A DNA stretch of 20,125 nucleotides from Pseudomonadota bacterium (GTDB taxonomy: Bacteria; Pseudomonadota; Gammaproteobacteria; Xanthomonadales; Xanthomonadaceae), in assembly GCA_023399815.1 (NCBI GenBank), contig JAEWOJ010000014.1, forward strand, positions 1 to 20,125, written 5' to 3'. Below, in pieces: positions 1 to 7,853 of the stretch. Each line of letters opens with the position of its first letter. The stretch's first letter is position 1. The notes under the pieces are model-generated. The model made no database searches, was not told where the DNA came from, and saw nothing but the letters and a program-made list of their open reading frames with translations. Made by a program: the position numbers and the translations under genes.

Positions 1-287
<287 letters not shown>

Positions 288-294
288 TGCACCC

Positions 295-319
295 GGCGGG
301 CGCGCCCATCGCGCCCGCC
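295..319 (+). terminator. GC-rich hairpin after rpsB (attenuator-like)
   Basis: A perfect 10-bp stem (GGCGGGCGCG / CGCGCCCGCC) with a 5-nt loop (CCCAT) begins 7 bases after the rpsB stop codon. No U-tract follows, so it is unlikely to terminate efficiently by itself. It may protect the rpsB transcript end or reduce read-through into tsf. Confidence 0.5.
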
Positions 320-372
320 TCCCCTGCCGCGGTGCCCGCCGGCACCGGCCACTGACAGGGTTACGTAACAAC

Positions 373-400
373 GGCCGGCGATCATCGCCGGCCTGCCCCT
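373..400 (+). terminator. second hairpin in the rpsB-tsf gap (partial terminator or attenuator)
   Basis: A perfect 9-bp stem (GGCCGGCGA / TCGCCGGCC, arms 373-381 and 385-393) with a 3-nt loop is followed by a pyrimidine-rich run, TGCCCCTTTCT. It ends about 28 bases before the tsf start. The weak U-tract suggests partial termination, which could set the S2 to EF-Ts ratio. The role is inferred. Confidence 0.5.
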
Positions 401-421
401 TTCTATCGTTGAGGTAATCCC

Positions 422-1303
422 ATGGCTGAAATCACCGCCTCCCTGGTCAAGGAACTGCGCGAGCGCACCGGCGCCGGCATGATGGAATGCAAGAAGGCAC
501 TGGCCGAAAACAACGGCGACATCGACGCCGCTGCCGAAGCCCTGCGCAAGTCCGGCGCCGCCAAGGCCGACAAGAAGGCCGACCGCGTCACCGCAGAAGG
601 CCGCATCGGCGTCGCCCAGGACGGCGGCAAGGCCGTGCTGGTCGAAGTGAACTCGGAAACCGACTTCGTCGCCAACGACGTCAACTTCAAGGCCTTCGTC
701 GACGCCGTCGCCGCTGCCGCCCTGGCCTCCGGCGCCGCCGACATCGAGGCCCTGAAGTCGGCCAAGCTGGCTTCCGGCGAGACCGTCGAGGAATCCCGCG
801 CCGCCGCCATCCAGAAGCTGGGCGAGAACATCCAGATCCGCCGCCTGGCCCGGGTCGACGGCGACAACACCGTCGGCGCCTACGTGCACACCAACGGCAA
901 GATCGGCGTGCTGGTCAACCTGGCCGGCGGCAACGCCGAGCTGGCCAACGGCCTGGCCATGCACGTGGCCGCGATGAACCCGCCGCACAACAAGGCCGCC
1001 GACGTGCCGGCCGAGTTCGTCGCCAAGGAAAAGGAAATCGAGCTGGCCAAGATGAGCGAGAAGGACAAGGCCAAGCCGGCCGAGATCCTGGAGAAGATCA
1101 TCAGCGGCAAGATCAACAAGATCATCAGCGAAGTGACCCTGTACGGCCAGAACTACGTGCTGGACAGCGACAAGACCGTCGAGCAGGCCGTCAAGGCCGC
1201 CGGTGGCGACGTCGTCGGCTTCCAGCGCCTGGTGGTCGGCGAAGGCATCGAGAAGGTGGTCGAGGACTACGCCGCCGAAGTCGCCAAGGCGATGCAGGTC
1301 TGA
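422..1303 (+). CDS. tsf: elongation factor Ts
   Basis: EF-Ts is the cytoplasmic nucleotide exchange factor that releases GDP from EF-Tu so that EF-Tu can bind GTP and aminoacyl-tRNA again. The 293-residue product is the usual length for proteobacterial EF-Ts (E. coli 283). The N-terminal UBA-like module (residues about 1-55) has the signature LVKELRERTGAGMMECKKAL. The core carries SETDFVAND at 78-86, with Asp81-Phe82 matching the EF-Tu-contacting Asp-Phe pair of the family. The N and C subdomains and the helical coiled-coil module (around residues 190-230, rich in Lys and Glu) follow. ATG 422 is preceded by TTGAGG about 7 bases upstream. A strong intrinsic terminator follows, so rpsB-tsf forms a discrete transcription unit. 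Confidence 0.98.
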   Translation: MAEITASLVKELRERTGAGMMECKKALAENNGDIDAAAEALRKSGAAKADKKADRVTAEGRIGVAQDGGKAVLVEVNSETDFVANDVNFKAFVDAVAAAALASGAADIEALKSAKLASGETVEESRAAAIQKLGENIQIRRLARVDGDNTVGAYVHTNGKIGVLVNLAGGNAELANGLAMHVAAMNPPHNKAADVPAEFVAKEKEIELAKMSEKDKAKPAEILEKIISGKINKIISEVTLYGQNYVLDSDKTVEQAVKAAGGDVVGFQRLVVGEGIEKVVEDYAAEVAKAMQV

Positions 1304-1325
1304 CCTGCTCCCCCAGGAGCGATCG

Positions 1326-1356
1326 AAGAAGCCGCGGCTCCCGCGGCTTCTTTTTT
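1326..1356 (+). terminator. Rho-independent terminator after tsf
   Basis: The 10-bp perfect stem GAAGCCGCGG / CCGCGGCTTC has a CTC loop and is directly followed by six T residues. Two A-T pairs extend the stem at its base. It starts 23 bases after the tsf stop and is the clearest intrinsic terminator in the window. Confidence 0.93.
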
Positions 1357-1486
1357 ATCCGGATTTCCCGGAGCCGGTCCCGCTTTTCCTGTGGACTTCA
1401 AGTCCCATTGCCCGATACTGTGACGCATACACTCCTACGCCCATCCCGCCTGTATCCTTGATGGCCTGCTGAAAGCCTCCTCCGAC

Positions 1487-2992
1487 ATGTCTCCCGAGCT
1501 AAACGCAGCGCTGTCGCTCTGCCGCAACCTGCCCTCGCCGCCCGGCATCGCCATCCGCATCATCGAGCTGGCGCAGGACCCGGAGACCGACATCGCCTCT
1601 GCAGCGGACGCCATCGCCATGGACATGGCGCTGAGCGCGCGGATGATGCGCATCGCCAATTCTCCCCTGTACGCCAGCCGGCGCCGGATCGAGAACCTCG
1701 GCCAGGCCTTGACCATGTTCGGCCTGAACGCGACCCTGCAGCTGGCGCTCGGCTTCTCGCTGACACATGCGCTGGACCGCGATGGCCAGGACCCGGCCCT
1801 GCTGGAGCGCATCTGGCGCCGCAGCGTGCTGTGCGCGCTGGCCGCACGCTTCCTCGGCCTGGGCAGCGGGGTGCGCCGCGTCGAGGAACTGATGCTCGCC
1901 GGCCTGCTGCAGGACATCGGCGCGCTCGCGCTGATGCAGGCCAGCCCCGACATCTACCCGGCGCTGTTCGACAGCGCCACCTGCAACGAGGAACTGCTCG
2001 CGCACGAGCGCGCCATCCTCGGCTGCAGCCACGCCGACGCCGGCGCGCAGCTGTGCGAGCAGTGGCACCTGCCGCGCTACCTGGTGGAGGCCGTCGCCAA
2101 CAGCGAGCCGCCGGCCGAGCCGGCGGACCTGTTCCAGCGCTGCGTCGCCCTGTCCGGCTGCGTGGCCGAGATCTGGCTGGCGGCGGATGCCGATGCCGCA
2201 CGCAACCACGCGCTGCAGCAGGTCTACCAGGGGCTGGGCATGGACAGCCAGGGCTTCGAGCTGATGCTGCAGCGGGTCAGCGTGATGCTGCCCGAGCTGT
2301 GCGGCCTGCTCGACGTGCCGGTCCCGAGCTCGGCGCGCGTGCGCTACCTGCTCGAACATGCCAACGAACTCAAGGAACTGCGCAACCTGCGCGAACTGCA
2401 GGACGCCGCGGCCACGCGCCGCCGCGCCGACGACTTCGAGCTGATGGCCCGGCGCCTGGCCGAGCAGGCGCACTTGGACGCGCTGACCGGCGTGCTCAAC
2501 CGCCGCCACCTGGAAACGGTGCTGGAACAGGAATTCGCCCGCGCCGCGCACATGAACCGGCCGCTGTCCATCGCCTTCATCGACCTGGACGATTTCAAGA
2601 AGATCAACGACGCCCACGGCCACCTGGCCGGCGACCAGGTGCTGCAGTCCTTCGCATCGCACCTGCAGGAGCAGCTGCGCGACAGCGACACCGTCGCCCG
2701 CTTCGGCGGCGAGGAGTTCGTGGTGCTGTTCCCCGACACCGACGAATATCGCGCGCTGGAAGTGGTGCGCCGCGTGCTGGACACCATCGCGCACACGCCG
2801 ATGGCGGAGATCGAGGGCGCGCCGCTGCACGTCACCTTCTCCGCCGGCGTGGCCACCCACGGCGACTACGAGCGCTTCGCCAACGTGCAGGACCTGCTCA
2901 AGGCCGCCGACGACGTGCTGTACCGCTCCAAGAGCCTTGGCCGCAACCGGGTCATCGCCCGCGCCCCCGAGCCGCAGCCGGCCTCCGGCTGA
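1487..2992 (+). CDS. HDOD-GGDEF protein, probable diguanylate cyclase
   Basis: The 501-residue protein joins an N-terminal HDOD domain (about residues 8-215: LPSPPGIAIRIIELA, then MALSARMMRIANSPLY) to a C-terminal GGDEF domain (about 325-495). The HD-type position reads LLQDIGALAL, so the His-Asp metal pair is not intact, as is usual for HDOD sensory domains. The cyclase half looks active: DALTGVLNRR, the metal-binding FIDLDDFKKINDAHGH, and GGEEF at 407-411. An RxxD inhibitory site (RDSD, 398-401) lies exactly five residues before GGEEF, which predicts feedback inhibition by c-di-GMP. A region around 290-325 rich in Leu, Glu and Arg could be a signalling helix. There are no membrane segments, so it is cytosolic. 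ATG 1487 lacks a strong ribosome-binding site. It sits alone between the tsf terminator and the pyrH promoter region, suggesting its own transcription. The signal it senses is unknown. Confidence 0.9.
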   Translation: MSPELNAALSLCRNLPSPPGIAIRIIELAQDPETDIASAADAIAMDMALSARMMRIANSPLYASRRRIENLGQALTMFGLNATLQLALGFSLTHALDRDGQDPALLERIWRRSVLCALAARFLGLGSGVRRVEELMLAGLLQDIGALALMQASPDIYPALFDSATCNEELLAHERAILGCSHADAGAQLCEQWHLPRYLVEAVANSEPPAEPADLFQRCVALSGCVAEIWLAADADAARNHALQQVYQGLGMDSQGFELMLQRVSVMLPELCGLLDVPVPSSARVRYLLEHANELKELRNLRELQDAAATRRRADDFELMARRLAEQAHLDALTGVLNRRHLETVLEQEFARAAHMNRPLSIAFIDLDDFKKINDAHGHLAGDQVLQSFASHLQEQLRDSDTVARFGGEEFVVLFPDTDEYRALEVVRRVLDTIAHTPMAEIEGAPLHVTFSAGVATHGDYERFANVQDLLKAADDVLYRSKSLGRNRVIARAPEPQPASG

Positions 2993-3055
2993 ACGCGCGT
3001 GGAAAACCGTCGCTGCAGTGCAGCACGAACGCTGCCGGGGAACCGCTCCATCCGT

Positions 3056-3061
3056 TAGAAT
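3056..3061 (+). promoter_or_regulatory. candidate -10 element for pyrH
   Basis: TAGAAT matches the sigma-70 -10 consensus at five of six positions and lies in the 98-bp gap before pyrH, giving a predicted leader of about 24 nt that includes the GAGGT ribosome-binding site at 3082-3086. No good -35 is visible 16-18 bp upstream. The call rests on the -10 and position only. Confidence 0.4.
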
Positions 3062-3090
3062 CCCCGCGTTTTCCAGCCACCGAGGTCACC

Positions 3091-3819
3091 ATGTCCCAGC
3101 TTGCCCACCACCGCATCCTTCTGAAACTTTCCGGGGAGGCGCTGATGGGAGACGAGGACTACGGCATCGATCCCAAGGTCATCAACCGCCTGGCGCGCGA
3201 AGTGATCGAGGCGCAGCAGGCCGGCGCCGAGATCGCGCTGGTGATCGGCGGCGGCAACATCTTCCGCGGCGCCGGCCTGGCCGCGGCCGGCATGGACCGG
3301 GTCACCGGCGACCACATGGGCATGCTGGCCACGGTGATCAACGCACTGGCGATGCAGGACGCGCTGGAGAAGCTCGGCGGCAAGGCACGGGTGATGAGCG
3401 CGATCAAGATCAACGACGTATGCGAGGACTACATCCGCCGCCGCGCCATCCGCCACCTGGAGAAGGGCCGGCTGGTGATCTTCGCCGCCGGCGTCGGCAG
3501 CCCGTTCTTCACCACCGATTCGGGCGCCGCGCTGCGCGCCATCGAGATCGGCGCCGACCTGCTACTCAAGGCCACCAAGGTGGACGGCGTCTACGACAAG
3601 GACCCGAACAAGCACACCGACGCGGTCCGCTACGAGACCCTGACCTACGACCAGGTCATCAACCAGGGCCTGGAAGTCATGGACACTGCCGCCTTCGCAC
3701 TGGCGCGTGACAGCGACCTGCCGCTGCGCGTGTTCGACATGAGCCAGCCGGGCGAACTGCTGAAGATCCTGCGCGGCGAAAACATCGGCACCCTGGTCCG
3801 CGGCCGCGACGCGCATTGA
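3091..3819 (+). CDS. pyrH: UMP kinase
   Basis: The enzyme phosphorylates UMP to UDP with ATP in pyrimidine nucleotide synthesis. It is a hexameric cytoplasmic member of the amino-acid-kinase fold. The 242-residue product is normal length (E. coli 241). Visible family blocks are RILLKLSGEALMG (8-20), the phosphate loop VIGGGNIFRGAGLA (51-64), GDHMGMLATVINALAMQDAL (73-92), and KATKVDGVYDKDP. ATG 3091 has GAGGT five bases upstream. One oddity: the segment that reads GTGNPFFTTD in E. coli (Thr138, Asn140) reads GVGSPFFTTD here (Val135, Ser137), although the flanking sequence is intact. The last codons (LVRGRDAH-stop) are copied in each unit of the downstream repeat array. frr follows after the array, keeping the conserved pyrH-frr neighbourhood. 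Confidence 0.97.
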   Translation: MSQLAHHRILLKLSGEALMGDEDYGIDPKVINRLAREVIEAQQAGAEIALVIGGGNIFRGAGLAAAGMDRVTGDHMGMLATVINALAMQDALEKLGGKARVMSAIKINDVCEDYIRRRAIRHLEKGRLVIFAAGVGSPFFTTDSGAALRAIEIGADLLLKATKVDGVYDKDPNKHTDAVRYETLTYDQVINQGLEVMDTAAFALARDSDLPLRVFDMSQPGELLKILRGENIGTLVRGRDAH

Positions 3820-4392
3820 ACGCGCAGGTCGGTGGTGCAACCCCGACCTAGGGGTATTAGAGCCCCTCTCCCACGGGGTGTGGGGTTGGGGTGAGGGCCG
3901 GGGGCGAAGCCCCCGATACCCCTGAACACATGCGGCTTCGCCCGTCCCTCATCCGCCCCTGCGGGGCACCTTCTCCCGATGGGAGAAGGGAACAGCACCT
4001 GATCCGCGACCACGACGCGCACTGAGCGCGCAGGTCAGAGATGCCCCCCCGACCTACGAGCCCCTCTCCCACCGGGAGAGGGGTTGGGGTGAGGGCCGGG
4101 GGCGAAGCCCCCGATATCTCTGAACACATGTGGCTTCGCCCATCCCTCATCCGCCCCTGCGGAGCACCTTCTCCCGATGTGAGAAGGGAACAGCGCCTGA
4201 TCCGCGACCACGACGCGCACTGAGCACGCAGTTCGGGGATGCAACCCCGACCTGCGTGCCCCTCTCCCACCGGGAGAGGAGTTGGGGTGAGGGCTGGGGG
4301 CGAAGCCCCCGATACCCCTGAACACATGCGGCTTCGCCCGCCCCTCATCCGCCCCTGCGGGGCACCTTCTCCCGATGTGAGAAGGGAACAGC
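3792..4392 (+). repeat. tandem array of three palindromic ~200-bp units
   Basis: Three nearly identical units run head to tail: 3792-3997 (206 bp), 3998-4195 (198 bp) and 4196-4392 (197 bp). Each has, in order: a 39-base copy of the pyrH 3' end (in the first unit this is pyrH itself); a REP-like hairpin of the form GTCGGGG-loop-CCCCGAC, degenerate in units 1 and 2; then a large imperfect palindrome. The palindrome has outer arms of the type CCCCTCTCCC..GGGTGAGGG and CCCTCATCC..CTTCTCCC, inner arms GGCGAAGCC and GGCTTCGCC, and a conserved apical segment GATACCCCTGAACACATG. The palindrome is direct-repeat related to the unit at 11763-12000. No protein is expected from it; the region 3820-4458 otherwise holds only the candidate frr promoter. 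The structure resembles BIME/REP-type elements, which are common in Xanthomonadaceae. Confidence 0.92.
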
Positions 4393-4418
4393 CAGAGCAA
4401 GGCCGAAGGCTGTTCGCC

Positions 4419-4424
4419 TATAAT
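4419..4424 (+). promoter_or_regulatory. candidate -10 element for frr
   Basis: A perfect TATAAT lies 27 nt beyond the last array unit and 34 nt before the frr ATG. The -35 position (around 4396-4401) reads AGCAAG, a poor match. GGCCGA (4401-4406) and TCGGCC (4424-4429) form an inverted repeat around it. If real, frr and the genes downstream do not depend on read-through across the repeat array. Confidence 0.45.
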
Positions 4425-4458
4425 CGGCCGATTCCAGCACCATCGAAGGATTCCGGCG

Positions 4459-5016
4459 ATGATCAACGACATCAAGCAAGATGCGCAGGCGCGCATGGCC
4501 AAGAGCATCGATGCTCTGCGCCACACCCTCACCACCATCCGCACCGGCCGCGCCTCGCCGGCCCTGCTGGACGGCATCAAGGTCAAGGCCTACGGCACCG
4601 ACACGCCGCTGAACCAGGTGGCCAGCATCAGCGTGTCCGAAGGCCGTTCGCTGGTCATCACCCTGTTCGACAAGAACATGATCAAGGACGTGGAGAAGTC
4701 CATCTACGCTTCCGACCTGGGCCTGACCCCGACCACCGTGGGCACCACCATCCGCCTGAACCTGCCGCCGCTGACCGAGGAGCGCCGCAAGGAGCTGGCC
4801 AAGACCGTGGGCAAGGAAGGCGAGGACAGCAAGGTCGCCATCCGCAACATCCGCCGCGACGCCAACCAGGAAGTGGCCCGACTGCTCAAGGACAAGACCA
4901 TCACCGAGGACGAGGACCGTCGCGCGCAGGACGAGATCCAGAAGCTGACCGACAAGGCGATCAAGGACGTCGACGAGGTGGTCAAGCTCAAGGAACAGGA
5001 ACTGATGGCGGTCTGA
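4459..5016 (+). CDS. frr: ribosome recycling factor
   Basis: RRF, with EF-G, splits post-termination ribosomes into subunits. The product has 185 residues, the exact family norm. The long-helix domain I and the beta-rich domain II are recognisable: the N-terminal MINDIKQDAQARMAKSIDAL, then TIRTGRASPALLDGIKV (26-42), the domain II stretch with PLNQVASISVSEGRSLVI, and the C-terminal helices beginning around LPPLTEERRKELAK with a conserved NIRRDAN segment. ATG 4459 is preceded by AAGGA about 7 bases upstream. uppS starts 3 nt after its stop, so translation of the two is probably coupled. Confidence 0.98.
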   Translation: MINDIKQDAQARMAKSIDALRHTLTTIRTGRASPALLDGIKVKAYGTDTPLNQVASISVSEGRSLVITLFDKNMIKDVEKSIYASDLGLTPTTVGTTIRLNLPPLTEERRKELAKTVGKEGEDSKVAIRNIRRDANQEVARLLKDKTITEDEDRRAQDEIQKLTDKAIKDVDEVVKLKEQELMAV

Positions 5017-5019
5017 GCA

Positions 5020-5793
5020 GTGCCGTCCGCCATGCCCAGCGGCATGCCAGCACCACGCCTGCCCACGCACGTCGCCATCATCATGGATGGCAACGGCCGC
5101 TGGGCGCAGCAGCGACGGCGCCCGCGCATGATCGGCCACCGCGCCGGCGCGCGCGCGGTCAACCGCACCATCGACTTCTGCCTGGAGCGCGGCATCGCCG
5201 CGCTGACGCTGTTCGCCTTCTCCAGCGAGAACTGGGGACGGCCGCAGGATGAGGTGGACGCGCTGATGAAGCTGTTCCTCGGCGCGCTCGACCGCGAGGT
5301 GGACGAACTCGGGCGCCGCGGCGTGCGCGTGCGCTTCATCGGCGAGCGCTCGCGCTTTTCCGCCGGCATCGCCCAGCGCATGGACCGCGCCGAGCAGCGC
5401 ACCGCCGGCAACGGTGCCATGACCCTGAGCGTCGCCGCCAGCTACGGCGGCCGCCAGGACATCGCCCACGCTGCACGCCTGCTGGCCGAACAGGTCGTCG
5501 CCGGCACCCTGCGGCCGGACCAGATCGACGAACACCTGCTCGGCCAGCAGGTCGCACTGGCCGACCTGCCGCCGCCGGACCTGTTCATCCGCACCGGCGG
5601 CGACACCCGCATCAGCAACTTCCTGCTGTGGCAGCTGGCCTATACCGAACTGTGGTTCACCGACGTGCTGTGGCCGGACGTCGATGCCGGCCTCCTGCAG
5701 CAGGCGCTGGACGACTACGCCCGGCGCGAGCGCCGCTATGGGCTGACCAGCGCGCAGGTCGCCGCTGCGGCCACGGAGACTGTTTCACCATGA
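5020..5793 (+). CDS. uppS: undecaprenyl diphosphate synthase (cis-prenyltransferase)
   Basis: UppS condenses eight isopentenyl diphosphates onto farnesyl diphosphate to make C55 undecaprenyl diphosphate, the lipid carrier for peptidoglycan and O-antigen. The 257-residue product has the catalytic block HVAIIMDGNGRWAQ (catalytic Asp23, Arg27), LTLFAFSSENWGRP, and the C-terminal substrate-binding block LFIRTGGDTRISNFLLWQLA followed by the FTDVLWPD segment. The start is probably GTG 5020, 3 nt after frr. In-frame ATGs at 5032 and 5044 are possible; all lie in a variable, proline-rich leader, so the exact start is uncertain by up to 8 residues. The stop overlaps the cdsA start (ATGA at 5790-5793). 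Confidence 0.96.
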   Translation: MPSAMPSGMPAPRLPTHVAIIMDGNGRWAQQRRRPRMIGHRAGARAVNRTIDFCLERGIAALTLFAFSSENWGRPQDEVDALMKLFLGALDREVDELGRRGVRVRFIGERSRFSAGIAQRMDRAEQRTAGNGAMTLSVAASYGGRQDIAHAARLLAEQVVAGTLRPDQIDEHLLGQQVALADLPPPDLFIRTGGDTRISNFLLWQLAYTELWFTDVLWPDVDAGLLQQALDDYARRERRYGLTSAQVAAAATETVSP

Positions 5794-6611
5794 CCAAGAC
5801 CCGCGTCATCGCCGCACTGATCATGGCCCCGGCGGCCATCTGCGCGATCCTGCTGCTGCCCACCCAATGGCTGGCCGCCGCCGCCGCGCTGGTGTTCCTC
5901 ACCGGGCTGTGGGAATGGCTGCGCCTGTCCGGCGTGGACGGCGTGCCGCGCACCGTGCTGCTGGTGCTGAACCTGCTGCTTATGGTGCTGCTGGTGTGGG
6001 CCTCGGCCGGCAGCCTGGTGCTGTTCCAGCTGGCGACGCTGGCCGGCGTCGGCTTCTGGCTGCTGGCGCTGCTGTGGCTGCGCTTCTTCGACTTCGGCGC
6101 GCACGAGGAAAGCAGCGCGCGCATGCTCAAGCTGGCCGCCGGCACCCTGGCCATCGTCCCGGCATGGGCGGCGCTGGTGCTGATCCACGCCGGCGAGCCG
6201 CATGGCAACCGCTGGCTGCTGACCGCGCTGGCGATCGTCTGGGCCGCCGATTCCGGCGCCTATTTCGCCGGCCGCGCGTTCGGCAGGCACAAGCTCGCGC
6301 CGCGCGTGAGCCCCAACAAGACCATCGAAGGCCTGCTCGGCGGACTGCTGGCCGGGCTGATCGTCGCGGTCGGCTTCGGCTGGCTGGCCGGCGTGGCCCC
6401 GGCCGACATCGGCGGGCTGCTGCTGGTGGCCACGGTCGCAGTGCTGGCCTCGGTGCTCGGCGACCTGTTCGAAAGCCTGCTCAAGCGCCACGCCGGCGCC
6501 AAGGATTCGGGCAGCGTGATCCCCGGCCACGGCGGCGTGCTCGATCGCATCGACGGCGTGCTGGCCGCGCTGCCGGTGTTCGCGCTGGGCAAGGAAATCT
6601 TCGGTTTCTGA
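5790..6611 (+). CDS. cdsA: phosphatidate cytidylyltransferase
   Basis: CdsA is an inner-membrane enzyme that makes CDP-diacylglycerol from phosphatidate and CTP, the branch point for all major phospholipids. The 273-residue product is strongly hydrophobic with about eight membrane segments, for example around residues 5-45, 55-95 and 112-128. The C-terminal family signature is complete at about 229-255: S-x-L-K-R, K-D-S-G, then PGHGGVLDRID. WAADSGAYFAGRAFGRHKLA and SPNKTIEG (around 150-180) are also typical. ATG 5790 overlaps the uppS stop. dxr begins one base after the cdsA stop. The start is fixed by overlap and by homology. Confidence 0.96.
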   Translation: MTKTRVIAALIMAPAAICAILLLPTQWLAAAAALVFLTGLWEWLRLSGVDGVPRTVLLVLNLLLMVLLVWASAGSLVLFQLATLAGVGFWLLALLWLRFFDFGAHEESSARMLKLAAGTLAIVPAWAALVLIHAGEPHGNRWLLTALAIVWAADSGAYFAGRAFGRHKLAPRVSPNKTIEGLLGGLLAGLIVAVGFGWLAGVAPADIGGLLLVATVAVLASVLGDLFESLLKRHAGAKDSGSVIPGHGGVLDRIDGVLAALPVFALGKEIFGF

Positions 6612-6612
6612 C

Positions 6613-7827
6613 ATGTCCGCCTCCCCGCTTACCAGCCAGATCGCCGCCCGACGGGTCGCGATCCTCGGCGCCACCGGTTCGATCGGTACCTCGGCGCTGG
6701 ACGTCATCGCCCGCCACCCCGGGCAGATGCGCACCAGCGTGCTGGCCGCCGGCAACAACGTCGACGCGCTGCTCGCCCTGTGCCGGACGCACCGCCCCGA
6801 CCACGCCGCCATCGCCGACCCGGCGCTGTTCGCGCGCCTGCGCGACGGGCTGCGCGAGGCCGGCCTGGCCACCGAGGCCCATGCCGGCGCCGAGGCGATC
6901 GAGGCGCTGGCCGCCGGCGACGCCTGCGACACCGTGGTCGCCGCCATCGTCGGCGCGGCCGGGCTGTCCTCCACGCTCGCTGCCGCGCGCGCCGGCAAGC
7001 GCCTGCTGCTGGCCAACAAGGAATCGCTGGTGCTGGCCGGCGAGCTGCTGACCCGCGAAGCGGCCGCCGCCGGCGCGCAGATCATCCCGATCGACAGCGA
7101 GCACAACGCCATCTTCCAGTGCCTGCGCTCGCGCGACGCCAGCGTCGAGGGCGCCGGCGTGCGCCGCATCCTGCTGACCGCCTCCGGCGGCCCGTTCCGT
7201 GGCCGCCGCCGCGCCGAACTGGCCGCGGTGACGCCGGCCCAGGCGGTGGCGCACCCGAAGTGGTCGATGGGCCCGAAGATCTCGGTCGATTCGGCCACGC
7301 TGATGAACAAGGGCCTGGAAGTCATCGAGGCCCACCACTTGTTCGGCGTGCCGGGCGCGCGCATCGACGTGCTGGTGCACCCGCAGAGCCTGGTGCATTC
7401 GCTGGTCGAGTTCATCGACGGCTCCACCCTGGCCCAGCTCGGCCTGCCGGACATGCGCACCACCCTGGCGGTCGGCCTGGGCTGGCCGCGGCGCATCGAA
7501 TCGGGCGTGGCCGGGCTCGACCTGCTGGCCCAGGGCCGGCTCGATTTCGAGGCGCCGGACCTGGAGGCGTTCCCTTGCCTGCGCCTGGCCTGGCAGGCGA
7601 TGGAGGCCGGCGGCAGCGCCCCGGCGATCCTCAACGCCGCCAACGAAATCGCCGTTTCAGCCTTTCTTCAGGGCCGCATAGGCTTCCTGTCGATCCCTGC
7701 GCTGGTGGAGCACGCCCTGTCCACCCTGCCCCACATGGCGGCCGATACACTGGATGCCCTGCTGGCGGCCGATGCGCGGTCCCGCCAGATCACCACCACC
7801 GCCATCGCCCGCCTGCCCCATGCCTGA
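6613..7827 (+). CDS. dxr: 1-deoxy-D-xylulose 5-phosphate reductoisomerase
   Basis: Dxr converts DXP to 2-C-methylerythritol 4-phosphate with NADPH, the first committed step of the MEP pathway that supplies the prenyl precursors used by UppS two genes upstream. The 404-residue product matches the family (about 398). The NADPH loop is GATGSIG (19-25). LLLANKESLVLAG (131-143) is conserved. The metal ligands are in IPIDSEHNAIFQCL (Asp161, Glu163) and NKGLEVIEAHHLF (Glu236). SASGGPF appears as TASGGPF, and MGPKISVDSATLMNKG is present. The start at ATG 6613 lies one base after the cdsA stop with no room for a separate leader, so it is translationally coupled. Confidence 0.97.
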   Translation: MSASPLTSQIAARRVAILGATGSIGTSALDVIARHPGQMRTSVLAAGNNVDALLALCRTHRPDHAAIADPALFARLRDGLREAGLATEAHAGAEAIEALAAGDACDTVVAAIVGAAGLSSTLAAARAGKRLLLANKESLVLAGELLTREAAAAGAQIIPIDSEHNAIFQCLRSRDASVEGAGVRRILLTASGGPFRGRRRAELAAVTPAQAVAHPKWSMGPKISVDSATLMNKGLEVIEAHHLFGVPGARIDVLVHPQSLVHSLVEFIDGSTLAQLGLPDMRTTLAVGLGWPRRIESGVAGLDLLAQGRLDFEAPDLEAFPCLRLAWQAMEAGGSAPAILNAANEIAVSAFLQGRIGFLSIPALVEHALSTLPHMAADTLDALLAADARSRQITTTAIARLPHA

Positions 7828-7853
7828 CCCCGCCTTCCAACCGAGCCGCGCCC

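Noticed and set aside
1392..1433. Promoter for the HDOD-GGDEF gene (TGGACT with GATACT, or TACACT)
   Set aside because: Both are weak matches with competing alternatives, so no single site could be supported, although a promoter must lie after the tsf terminator.
3792..4392. CRISPR array
   Set aside because: The units are about 200 bp with near-identical interiors and no short repeats alternating with unique spacers, and there are no cas genes.
3857..4586. Open frames in both strands through the pyrH-frr repeats (e.g. 3857-4348 minus, 4041-4223 plus)
   Set aside because: They repeat the same peptide once per unit, lie entirely in palindromic non-coding DNA and have no ribosome-binding site. 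They are a by-product of the repeats.
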